Source: WJKK01 sp964638225 (GTDB taxonomy: Bacteria; Patescibacteriota; WWE3; UBA101185; UBA10185). Taken from it: a stretch of DNA of 64,000 nt. The DNA is taken from positions 4,348 through 68,347 of the forward strand of contig CAZWYL010000002.1 in NCBI GenBank assembly GCA_964638225.1, given 5' to 3'. Of this stretch, positions 1 to 8,084 are shown one piece after another; the stretch's first letter is position 1; each line of letters opens with the position of its first letter. Made by a program: the position numbers and the translations under genes. The notes below the pieces were generated by a model that was not told the DNA's origin, searched no databases, and saw only the letters and a program-made list of their open reading frames with translations.

Positions 1-2
1 AA

Positions 3-1638
3 AAAACGGGGAAGATAGGAATATTCAGTGGGACTTGGGGAATAAGTACAGGATCTACAATTATCCTAATAGCAATATGGGTAGGGCTTAGCACCGTATT
101 GGTGTCAGAAAGTTACAAGCTTTACGAACTATTGCCAGACTTTACAATAGGAGAACTGAAAATAGGAAGTATCGGTGCCCTATATAAGAGTCTCATCACT
201 GTTGGTTTCGTGTTCCTAACAAAGTTCCTAAGAGAAGGCATGTTCATAGTGGGCATGGCTTGTCTTATCCTAGCTCCCATTTCAGCAGTAATTGAGGCAC
301 GCAAGGGAGTGGGAATCGGTACCGCATCAATGTTCGCGGCAATATTCAGCTGGTTCACCTACATAAGTACCCCATTCATAATATATGCCATTCATGAAAG
401 AGCGCAATGGCCTATAATGGGGTCAATAGTAACTATTGAAACCAATAAGGCGGGTTGGGCGCTTATCGTCAATGCCGTCGCCTTGTTAGTTATGTGCAAT
501 ATGCTAACCATATTGCTGAAAATAATAAGAAGATTGGCGGATGTAACGCAACGCGCGTGGGGATTTTTCTCCAGGCCACAATCTAGAGATGAACTTTCCG
601 TAGCCACAACAACGCACGAAAGCGATCTCAGTCAAGCGGTACGTGAGCTTAAAGATGAACTTACCCAAACTCGACAACAGGCCAATAGTTCTAGCACAGC
701 ACGTGATGTGGCAGAGGGTGCTGCTATAGGACTCACAGGATACTTCGCCGGCAGACGCGGTGGTTATAGAACCCCCGGCGGAGCAAGTGAATACGCAAGA
801 GAAGATGAAGAAAATTTCGAAGAGGGTCCAAGCGGAAGTCCTCAAACACCGTCCGGATCTCCTTCTTCAGAAGGAGGTTCCTCGAGTGGAGACTCTTCTC
901 AAAAAGATTCCGCATCAGCGCCGATTCCTCCAGATGGTAGCTCTACAATGGCAGAAGAAGAACCTATGGAAGATTCATATACTGAGGAGGATCTCTCCGA
1001 TGAGGATATTTCATCATCGCAGGTTACCCCTGGCGGGAACCTCGATATGGATGAAGAGGAGTCTGAGGAAAATCAATATACCGAGGAGGATCTCTCCGAT
1101 GAAGACATNNNNNNNNNNNNNNNNNNNNNNNNNNNNNNNNNNNNNNNNNNNNNNNNNNNNNNNNNNNNNNNNNNNNNNNNNNNNNNNNNNNNNNNNNNNN
1201 NNNNNNNNTTCATCGGCGCAGGTTACGCCCAGTGGTAGCAGCGCGGTAAATGAAGAGGAAGAGAACTCATCTCCCTTTAAATCAGATGTGTCAACCTCTA
1301 ACGAGGAAAGCACTGACGGACCATCCATAGCGGATGTGGGGGGAGAAGGGAAGAATGAACAACAGAACCACGGACTCTCATCAGGAGCGCGTACTCCTAG
1401 CGGAGCTAGCAGCGTTCAAGAGGAAGATTACACTCCCTTGAAAGAAGCTCGACGTAATGAAGAGGAGTCTGAGGAAGATCAATATACCGAGGAGGATCTC
1501 TCCGATGAAGACATTTCATCGGCGCAGGTTACGCCCAGTGGTAGCAGCGCGGTAAATGAAGAGGAAGAGGAAGAAGATCTAGCCGAAGACAATGGAATTA
1601 ATTCCAAACCGATTACTCCTAGCGGAGCTAGGGGTTAG
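3..1638 (+). CDS. Polytopic membrane protein with acidic repeat tail (5' end outside window, interrupted by gap)
   Basis: The reading frame is open from the window edge, so the N-terminus is missing. The first 170 or so visible residues hold about five hydrophobic segments with short charged loops, then a hydrophilic stretch, then a long Glu/Ser/Asp-rich tail built on a repeated unit (core YTEEDLSDEDISSAQVTPSG). The 100-N gap appears to shift the frame, but joining GAAGACAT directly to TTCATCGG restores the unit exactly as it stands in the later copy, so one continuous gene is likely. It sits first in a row with a VirB3/PrgI-like and a VirB4-like gene, which suggests a VirB6/TrbL-type inner-membrane channel; that role is inferred from position and topology only. 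Confidence 0.7.
969..1545 (+). repeat. In-frame acidic repeats in membrane-protein tail
   Basis: Three copies of a roughly 23-codon unit with core YTEEDLSDEDISS(A/S)QVTP begin near 969, 1066 and 1471. Copies two and three are almost identical at DNA level. A second short motif, TPSGA(S/R), recurs near 1390 and 1610. The gap at 1109 lies inside copy two, as expected when an assembler stalls on near-identical repeats. Confidence 0.8.
1109..1208. other. Scaffold gap (100 N) inside repeat region
   Basis: The flanking bases join seamlessly into a repeat unit seen intact at 1471-1545. The real gap is therefore probably zero bases or a whole number of repeat units, not 100. Confidence 0.8.
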
Positions 1639-1655
1639 AAAATTAAGGAGATACT

Positions 1656-1913
1656 ATGTTCGAGCCTATAAGAAGAGAGTTAAAGAGTCGATGGTTATCC
1701 CTCAACAGCAGTCGTTGGGGAATAGGAGGGGTTATAATAAAACCCTGGTACGGGTTTGTTTTACTCGGGGTGTTCCTTTACAGCATAATGTCAATAATGG
1801 TCTGGAAATCATTATTGATCATGCTGATAATCGTACCCATACTAATACTCCTACGGAAACAACTCGTATTAATATGGGTCGGTCTGCAACGAACGTGGGA
1901 ACAGGAGGTATAG
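1656..1913 (+). CDS. Small two-helix membrane protein, VirB3/PrgI-like by position
   Basis: The 85-residue product has a basic N-terminus followed by two adjacent hydrophobic segments (about residues 30-47 and 49-66) and a short cytoplasmic tail. A strong ribosome binding site (AAGGAG) sits 6 bases before the ATG. The stop codon TAG is followed at once by the ATG of the VirB4-like gene, so the two are translationally coupled. In type IV secretion loci a small VirB3 or PrgI-family membrane protein usually precedes VirB4 directly, and this gene matches in size, topology and place. No diagnostic motif was recognised, so the assignment is inference. Confidence 0.6.
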   Translation: MFEPIRRELKSRWLSLNSSRWGIGGVIIKPWYGFVLLGVFLYSIMSIMVWKSLLIMLIIVPILILLRKQLVLIWVGLQRTWEQEV

Positions 1914-3713
1914 ATGCTCTTGAAAGCTCTTCCAAGCTTAATAAAAGCTGGGGGGAGTGTCGATGAGCTCCTAACTCCCCCCTCAAACGTATCGGTTTTC
2001 ACACTGACTCATCCAGCGGCGCCTGAGGCATCAATTCAGGTAAATTCAGCGATGAGGAGATTAGCTACTGTAATTAGTCTACCTTTACCGAAAACTGCTC
2101 CCCAGTTCCTTAAACTGACAAGAAGAGCAAAAAGGAACGGGTACTATGGATCTCGTGAACAACTGATAGGAGAGAGGAGATCCCTAGCAGCGCTGAAATG
2201 GCAGGGAAAAGCCCTAAAAGAGATCGAGAGAACGGTTCTTCCGGGAAGCAGAAGTGTCTATCCAACAATAAGGGATAGGGTAGTATCTATCACCGTGGAC
2301 AGGGATAGTCGATCTCTGCGTAGCGTAACAGGCCTCGGCCGGTTACGTGAACAGTCAGAATTACGGGAACTAAGAGAACGAGCCGCAACACAAACGGGAT
2401 TCGACCAACCGGAAAGACTTCACAGTCTTGTAAGCCTAATGAGCGGGAGGTCCGGTATACTGGAAGAGACCACCAGAAGCAAAAAAAGACAGCTTAGGTG
2501 GGAATACCTTGCCATAAAACCTAAGACCTTCGGCTTTGACACGCATGCGATGGGTCTTGGAAAAGCTCTGGCAAAAATCACAAACATAACTTACCCCGTA
2601 AGACTGGGGATAAGAAAGAGAATGCAAGGCAACCAAATAGTCTCGGTTACCTTAGCAGTTCCAATGTTCGAAGAAGATTCAATTCGAGAGGCCGTCGGAG
2701 CCGCGCATGATGCGGGATTCGAAGCTTACAGAATAAAAAGCGTAATACCGATAGAGCTCTATAAAGGTTTTCTGCCTGGAAGCCTGGGATTGGCCCCCTA
2801 TTACTTTGATGTAAACAAGGATGAGTTAGAAGTTCTAGTCACATTGCTAACTCAAAAAGCGGGGTCTACCTACCTAGACGGCAATATCTTTATAGGTTGG
2901 TATACAAATACTCTACAACGCCATCTAACAAACCATAAATACCCTATGTTCATTTACTCGAAAGAGCATTGGCATAGGGCTTATATAGGTACCGAGGGCG
3001 TAGGCAAGACGTCCTGGGCCAACATCGGTTTGATATTAGCTTCAGATGCATGGGTCGCAATAACAGCGGCGGCCGATAGCAGAGGGAGCACTATCCGCAT
3101 AGTACATGAACTGGGAGGGCCAATCGAGGAGATCGGTCCTGGCGCGACAAGACAGGATGGCGAGGATTTCGCAACACGTGCACTAAAACTGCTACGAAGC
3201 GGAGTGCCGGTAGCCATCAAACCGAGAAGTGACACAGATAGACCGTACTTAGCTAGATTCTTGGCAGGTTTCTTGCCTAGAATCAAACATTCCCTTGACG
3301 AAGAGGGGATCATAGTGCCGGAGGGTACTGTAGTTAGCGTGCTGGTCGATGACCTGTCCGCCTTAGAGCAAGCTCAACGCACCTGCTCTCCCTCATGGGA
3401 CGATGATTTTAGGTTAGCTTTTACCTCCCTCGAGGGGATAAGCTCAATTGGTGCAAAACCACGAGAGGGATCGAACGAACCAAGGCCCACTCCGGGCATA
3501 TCCCTAGTGGTAACCACCCAACAACCCGAGGACTTAGATGTCATCGGGGCGAAGTTCAATGTAAGAGTATGGCATTCCTCTCGAGACGATGCGATGGCAA
3601 CGATAGGAACTGGTGAGAAAGCAATGAAGATCCCAATCAAGACGCGTATTGGAAACACGCTCTTGCTGGAACTGCTGATGAACAGATCACACTTCGGTAG
3701 GCTAGTCTACTAA
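1914..3713 (+). CDS. VirB4/TraC-like secretion or conjugation ATPase
   Basis: The 599-residue protein has a Walker A motif GTEGVGKT at about residues 359-366 and a Walker B-like strand VSVLVDD ending at D479-D480, followed by a region with VVTTQQPED that resembles the sensor segment of VirB4/TraG-type ATPases. The N-terminal half is basic and has no recognised motif. A ribosome binding site (AGGAGG) lies inside the end of the upstream gene, and the start abuts that gene's stop. In type IV secretion systems such ATPases power substrate transfer at the inner membrane. It is shorter than a typical VirB4 (about 800 residues) and could be a divergent CPR form or a related HerA/FtsK-type ATPase. 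Confidence 0.7.
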   Translation: MLLKALPSLIKAGGSVDELLTPPSNVSVFTLTHPAAPEASIQVNSAMRRLATVISLPLPKTAPQFLKLTRRAKRNGYYGSREQLIGERRSLAALKWQGKALKEIERTVLPGSRSVYPTIRDRVVSITVDRDSRSLRSVTGLGRLREQSELRELRERAATQTGFDQPERLHSLVSLMSGRSGILEETTRSKKRQLRWEYLAIKPKTFGFDTHAMGLGKALAKITNITYPVRLGIRKRMQGNQIVSVTLAVPMFEEDSIREAVGAAHDAGFEAYRIKSVIPIELYKGFLPGSLGLAPYYFDVNKDELEVLVTLLTQKAGSTYLDGNIFIGWYTNTLQRHLTNHKYPMFIYSKEHWHRAYIGTEGVGKTSWANIGLILASDAWVAITAAADSRGSTIRIVHELGGPIEEIGPGATRQDGEDFATRALKLLRSGVPVAIKPRSDTDRPYLARFLAGFLPRIKHSLDEEGIIVPEGTVVSVLVDDLSALEQAQRTCSPSWDDDFRLAFTSLEGISSIGAKPREGSNEPRPTPGISLVVTTQQPEDLDVIGAKFNVRVWHSSRDDAMATIGTGEKAMKIPIKTRIGNTLLLELLMNRSHFGRLVY

Positions 3714-3739
3714 GAAAGCCTATACAACGGGGGAGGCTC

Positions 3740-5101
3740 ATGAAAGTCAGGGAGCTCATTTGGGGCTGTATACGAACGACACTCCTTTTGATGGTGGTGT
3801 TCACGTTATTTCTACCACCGTTTCTCGCTTGGGGTGCAGTCGCGGCCCTCCATCAGGTTAGATCTGAGGTGGAACCTGCGATTTGGGACACAGGCTTGAC
3901 TCTATCAGGCCTATTTGTTCCAACTCTAAAGTATGGCGGGTCCCCCGGCTCTCCGCCGACAGGACGTCTGCCGGAAGGATTCGAAGGATCCTTCACTGCA
4001 GATATAACTGAAGAAGCACGGGAGAGAGCCTGGGGACTTCTACCCGCAAAGGTTGCCCGATGGAGACCACAAATATCACGGGGGGCGGCGAGAAATGGCC
4101 TAGATGAGCTTATGCTGGCTACCATCGTGACGATGGAGTCTCTAGGAAACCCAAATGCAGTGTCGTCAGCCGGAGCACTCGGGCTGGCACAGGTCATGCC
4201 TTTTCACTTCGATCCAAGTCAAGACCCATTCGATACACAAACAAACTTGGATGTGGGAGGCAGGGTCCTAAAAAACTGCATGGTTGTTGCGGGAGGAAGA
4301 TTCCGTTACGCCGCTGCCTGCTATAACGGGGGACCGGGGGCTCTTACAAATCCATCTCGTTACTGGGTTGCCGAGGTTGCAAAGTACTTTCAACGTTCAA
4401 AAATCTATCAGGAAATCCTTGTGGGAGATACAACCACCCTGGATAACTGGTTAGGCAACTATCAACGTGCAGATGGAAATGTTCCCGATCCCGGAGAACC
4501 TGCAGATCCGGATGATCCGGATTCCGGAAGTAGATATGGACTTCGGGTCTGCTTGGAACCGGCCAAAAAAGGCTGGAAAAAATGGGTCGCAAATTTGATG
4601 GATCTTCTTGGTCTAGGACCTTACCATCGTTGTAAAGTTCCTTCAGATCAAAATCCGGATTCAAATGAAGATGGCGATGAAGACATCATAGATCCGGGAA
4701 ATGCTGATCTAGGTCAACGAGCGGTAGCTTGGGCCAAAAAGCAGCTGGGGAAAAGGTATGAATGGGCAGCAACGGGACCTTCAAGTTTCGATTGCTCGGG
4801 ATTGACGAGCTCTGCTTGGAAATCTGTAGGGGTGAATATCGGCAGAACCTGTTACTCTCAATACTTGTCTGGAAGAGTAATAGGGGCTAGCGAACGTCCT
4901 CAAGCAGGTGACGTGGTGATTTTTGAAACATCTACAAAAAAAGTAGATCACTGCGGCATGATGACCGGGCAAGGAAAAGAATTCATAGAGGCTACAGCGC
5001 TTACTAACTCAGTTAGAATCAGTTCGCTAACACCAGGTGAGACTGGTTACCGTAGCGATCTGGCCTTCCGCGTTAAGGCAATAGTAGCCTTCGATAAGTA
5101 A
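3740..5101 (+). CDS. Lytic transglycosylase fused to NlpC/P60 peptidase (VirB1-like)
   Basis: After an N-terminal membrane segment (about residues 10-35) comes a transglycosylase SLT domain with catalytic Glu in TMES (E133), then GALGLAQVMP and the closing YNGGPG motif. A Pro/Asp-rich linker (about 245-325) leads to an NlpC/P60 domain with catalytic Cys in FDCSG (C352) and His in DHCG (H404). The protein should cut both glycan strands and stem peptides, opening the wall for a trans-envelope machine. Its place directly after the VirB4-like ATPase, with a GGGGGAGG ribosome binding site, supports a VirB1-like role. Both catalytic sets look intact. Confidence 0.88.
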   Translation: MKVRELIWGCIRTTLLLMVVFTLFLPPFLAWGAVAALHQVRSEVEPAIWDTGLTLSGLFVPTLKYGGSPGSPPTGRLPEGFEGSFTADITEEARERAWGLLPAKVARWRPQISRGAARNGLDELMLATIVTMESLGNPNAVSSAGALGLAQVMPFHFDPSQDPFDTQTNLDVGGRVLKNCMVVAGGRFRYAAACYNGGPGALTNPSRYWVAEVAKYFQRSKIYQEILVGDTTTLDNWLGNYQRADGNVPDPGEPADPDDPDSGSRYGLRVCLEPAKKGWKKWVANLMDLLGLGPYHRCKVPSDQNPDSNEDGDEDIIDPGNADLGQRAVAWAKKQLGKRYEWAATGPSSFDCSGLTSSAWKSVGVNIGRTCYSQYLSGRVIGASERPQAGDVVIFETSTKKVDHCGMMTGQGKEFIEATALTNSVRISSLTPGETGYRSDLAFRVKAIVAFDK

Positions 5102-5115
5102 AAGGAAGAGATCAA

Positions 5116-6396
5116 ATGAATAAAAATGAGGAGACTGCAAACAGCGACAAGGGCAGGTTCATAAAGAACAATCGAGAGGGTCTAGGAAAAAGCTTCGGAA
5201 CGCTCTTAGCCTTGGTTATTGGACTATTGATCGTCGGTTGCTTAACGGCATCAATAGTCGGCATGAAGACCTTCAAAGACTTGGTGGAGGGCGTACAAAC
5301 AAAAGAGGAGCAGGTGCAGCCAGAAGAACAGATATCCAGGACTGCTCACGAGTTTCAGGTCCCAGTACAACTGGGAGTATATACTGAAACAGAGAATGAA
5401 AAGGTGAGACCTTACTGGATCCCGGACAAAAGAACTCAAGTGTCCTGGGTAGATCCAATGCAGCTCCTTGCCTTTGTTCCTATTTCGGAAACGGTCGACC
5501 AACTGCAGAAGATAGGTACCTTACCTCCAAATACCTGGTGTAATACATTAGGAGAGCAGGAGGGGGGCCTTCTACCTGTAGAGATCGAGCTGGTGGTACC
5601 GCAGGCCGTCGTAACGCTGGATGAAGAAAAATACGAGGTACGGTATCAAGAGGCAATCGATCGACCCGCTGAGTTAAGAATTCAAGCTTTCCAGGAGTGG
5701 CTAAGAAATGGTCTGGTCCATTTCGAACGCCGGGAAGTGTTGAAAGACCCAGGCTATAGCTGGTTCAAGGTAGGCCAGATCAAGAACGACGCCAGCTGGG
5801 ATGAAGGTCCTCTATGGGAACGTGTCGTGGTTATGGCTTGGGTAAATGTCGGGATCTCCGAGAGCCCTGAAACCATAAACAGGGCACCTGAATTCCTTAG
5901 AGCAGAATATAGAAAGGAGGTGCGTCCGGGCGAGAGTATAAATGTTACTGCGGTCTTCGTAGACAATGAAGGCCATGACATGACTTTAAACTGGAAAGGA
6001 TGTGAGCCCAGGGGCAAATTCGAATGTAGATTCAACAGTCCTGTCACTACTACCAGAACAGTAGTAGAAGTTACTGTAAGAGCTCAGGACGAGTTGGGAG
6101 CTCTAAGCAAAGAATTAACACTTCCGATCCTAGTCGAAGAAAAATCACCTGACAAACCTGCCCCAACGCCAGCTCCAGTACCACAACCAACAGCCCGGCC
6201 TTGTGCGGGCGGCGTGTACGTCGTGAGGTACGGCGAGTGGCTGACAAAAATAGCAAGACGGTTTTCAGGTGTAGAGACGGCGGACATAGTTCGAGAAACC
6301 AATAAACGCGCGGGCAGCAATGGGATTGTTAGAATAAACAACCCCAATATGGTCTATGCTGGCCAGCGAATTTGGATCCCGGGACTCTGTCCATAG
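5116..6396 (+). CDS. Membrane-anchored protein with C-terminal LysM domain
   Basis: A short basic N-terminus precedes one transmembrane helix (about residues 28-52), so most of the 426-residue chain lies outside the membrane. The middle has an Ig/cadherin-like stretch (about 265-345: NRAPEF, then VDNEGHDMTLNW). After a Pro-rich linker the last 60 residues form a LysM domain (GVYVVRYGEWLTKIARRF to YAGQRIWIPG) for peptidoglycan binding. It is the last gene of the block, 14 bases after the preceding stop, with ribosome binding site AAAGGAAG. A structural or anchoring role for the secretion apparatus is inferred from position. Confidence 0.75.
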   Translation: MNKNEETANSDKGRFIKNNREGLGKSFGTLLALVIGLLIVGCLTASIVGMKTFKDLVEGVQTKEEQVQPEEQISRTAHEFQVPVQLGVYTETENEKVRPYWIPDKRTQVSWVDPMQLLAFVPISETVDQLQKIGTLPPNTWCNTLGEQEGGLLPVEIELVVPQAVVTLDEEKYEVRYQEAIDRPAELRIQAFQEWLRNGLVHFERREVLKDPGYSWFKVGQIKNDASWDEGPLWERVVVMAWVNVGISESPETINRAPEFLRAEYRKEVRPGESINVTAVFVDNEGHDMTLNWKGCEPRGKFECRFNSPVTTTRTVVEVTVRAQDELGALSKELTLPILVEEKSPDKPAPTPAPVPQPTARPCAGGVYVVRYGEWLTKIARRFSGVETADIVRETNKRAGSNGIVRINNPNMVYAGQRIWIPGLCP

Positions 6397-6403
6397 AAAA
6401 ACC

Positions 6404-6424
6404 CCACATGTCTTACATGTGGGA
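6404..6424 (+). terminator. Perfect 9-bp hairpin after LysM gene
   Basis: CCCACATGT and ACATGTGGG are separated by three bases and begin 8 bases after the last stop of the secretion block. No T-tract follows, so it may protect or process the mRNA 3' end instead of terminating transcription. Confidence 0.6.
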
Positions 6425-6436
6425 TAAGGTTGAAAA

Positions 6437-6526
6437 AAGCCGGTGAATCCGTATAGGTGTTAAACAAGGTAGGACGTTCTACCATGTTTGATGTACACCT
6501 AGCGGGTTCCCGGCTTTTCTTTTTTT
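6437..6526 (+). terminator. Very long near-continuous hairpin with T-tract
   Basis: Reading inward, AAAAGCCGG pairs with CCGGCTTTT, GAATCCG with CGGGTTC (one G-U), TAGGTGT with ACACCTA, AAACA with TGTTT and GGTAG with CTACC, around a GACGTT loop. The whole stretch of about 90 bases folds on itself and runs into TTTTCTTTTTTT. It works on paper as an intrinsic terminator, but is several times longer than needed. Confidence 0.75.
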
Positions 6527-6740
6527 AAGCAGTGAATATAATTACTAAAAAATTAGATAAAAAACCAGGTAGGCTTGTGGAGGAAGAAACCTGCGGCTAC
6601 AATGAATTTATAAAATAAAATTAGCTACCAGACACTGTATTAAGTAAATTATTATTTTGTATTTCCAATTATTGCATTAACTCTTGGCGGAGTGCTATGA
6701 TTGATCCAGTTAATATTGAATAAATAGTAATCAAATAAAT
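6527..6740. other. Spacer before solitary PilB-type gene
   Basis: These 214 AT-rich bases hold no ORF worth calling. A short pairing CAGGT/ACCTG (about 6566-6591) is present. No clear -10 at leaderless distance precedes the gene at 6741. Confidence 0.4.
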
Positions 6741-7985
6741 ATGCATAGACCCATTGCCCCAGACGAGCCTATAAAAACAATTAGCAACTCTAACTTAGAG
6801 AAACTTTTTTCACAAGAAGAAACGGACTCCGTAAATTTTTTAAATCAATTAATTATAGAAGCGTTAAATCTGAATGCTTCAGATATATTACTGGAACCTA
6901 GAGAATACTTCACGTTGGTGAGAATCAGAACGGATGGAGTTCTATATCAATTGGGAAAAATAAATTATGAAATGACAGCTCAAATAGCTTCTCGAATTAA
7001 AGTCCTTTGTGATCTTGATATCACTAAGAATAAAAAGGTTCAAGAAGGACGCTTTAACATAGAAACAGATGATGGGGAGGCCGGCCTAAGAGTAGAGGTT
7101 GTGCAAACAGTCCGCGGAGAGCTAATTGTGTGCAGAATCCACGAGAAGAAAACTATCGTCATGGATCTTTCGGAACTCGGATTCAGTGAAGAATCGTACA
7201 AAAAGTATCACAATATGATTTCCCAAAGAAGTGGGCTTATTCTGACCTGTGGGCCTACAGGATGCGGTAAAACAACTACTCTATATTCAACAATAAACAA
7301 AATAAACATTAACAAGAGCTTCAATATTATGACAATAGAGGATCCGGTGGAATATAGGATGGAGGGGCTTAATCAAATGCAAACTCAAAATGAAAAGGGA
7401 TTCTCCTTTGCAGCAGGACTTAAAACTATCCTAAGATTAAGTCCGGATGTTGTGTTAGTAGGTGAAATCAGAGATAAAGAAACTGCCGAAATAGCTGTTG
7501 AATCGGGACTTACGGGACAACTAGTTCTTTCAACTATACATGCTGAAGATTCCATCGGAGGACTTTTTAGATTACTGGATCTACACATTGAACCTTATCT
7601 GTTAAATTCGGCTCTTACAGGAATTGTAGCTCAAAGGTTAGTCAGAAAAAACTGCCCCGCTTGCTTGGAAACTTATGAACCAAATCCTGAAGAAAAAGAT
7701 CTATTTCAAAGTATTTGTCATTATGTACCGGAGGAACTAACCCGCAGCAAAGGCTGCCCCGAATGTAAAAACATTGGTTTTAAAGGTAGAATCGGAATCT
7801 ACGAAGTTCTTAAAGTCACGCCCCGAGTAAGAGATCTAATAAGAAGCAAAGTCAATGAAACAGAGTTAAGAAACAGACTCATAGAAGAAGGTCTAATTAC
7901 ACTCTTATGTGATGGGTTGGATAAAGCAGCTAAAGGAATCACAACCGTAGATGAAGTTCTTAGAAACAGTCTTAGGATTGCCTAA
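6741..7985 (+). CDS. GspE/PilB-type secretion ATPase, solitary and short
   Basis: The 414-residue protein carries Walker A GPTGCGKT (residues 171-178), the Asp box IEDPVEYR, Walker B VLVGEIRD, the His box STIHAED and a zinc-binding pair CPAC/CPEC, all marks of PilB/GspE hexameric ATPases that drive pilus assembly or type II secretion. It lacks the N-terminal GspE_N domain present in the second copy at 49036, and the usual Ser in Walker A is Cys. No pilin genes adjoin it. It could be an accessory pilus motor; the CPxC pair makes a pure PilT identity less likely. Confidence 0.88.
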   Translation: MHRPIAPDEPIKTISNSNLEKLFSQEETDSVNFLNQLIIEALNLNASDILLEPREYFTLVRIRTDGVLYQLGKINYEMTAQIASRIKVLCDLDITKNKKVQEGRFNIETDDGEAGLRVEVVQTVRGELIVCRIHEKKTIVMDLSELGFSEESYKKYHNMISQRSGLILTCGPTGCGKTTTLYSTINKININKSFNIMTIEDPVEYRMEGLNQMQTQNEKGFSFAAGLKTILRLSPDVVLVGEIRDKETAEIAVESGLTGQLVLSTIHAEDSIGGLFRLLDLHIEPYLLNSALTGIVAQRLVRKNCPACLETYEPNPEEKDLFQSICHYVPEELTRSKGCPECKNIGFKGRIGIYEVLKVTPRVRDLIRSKVNETELRNRLIEEGLITLLCDGLDKAAKGITTVDEVLRNSLRIA

Positions 7986-8084
7986 CTATCCTTAAATTGG
8001 GAACAATCTACTCCGAATAAGGGTATCAGATTGCTGACAATACTATCTGCAAAAGACAGAGAAGGAATTTATCTTTCAAGTTTT

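Noticed and set aside
760..1638. Separate 292-residue ORF beginning at 760
   Set aside because: Its first part is the +1 shadow of the repeat protein before the gap. Only the part after the gap is coding, and it belongs to the same gene.
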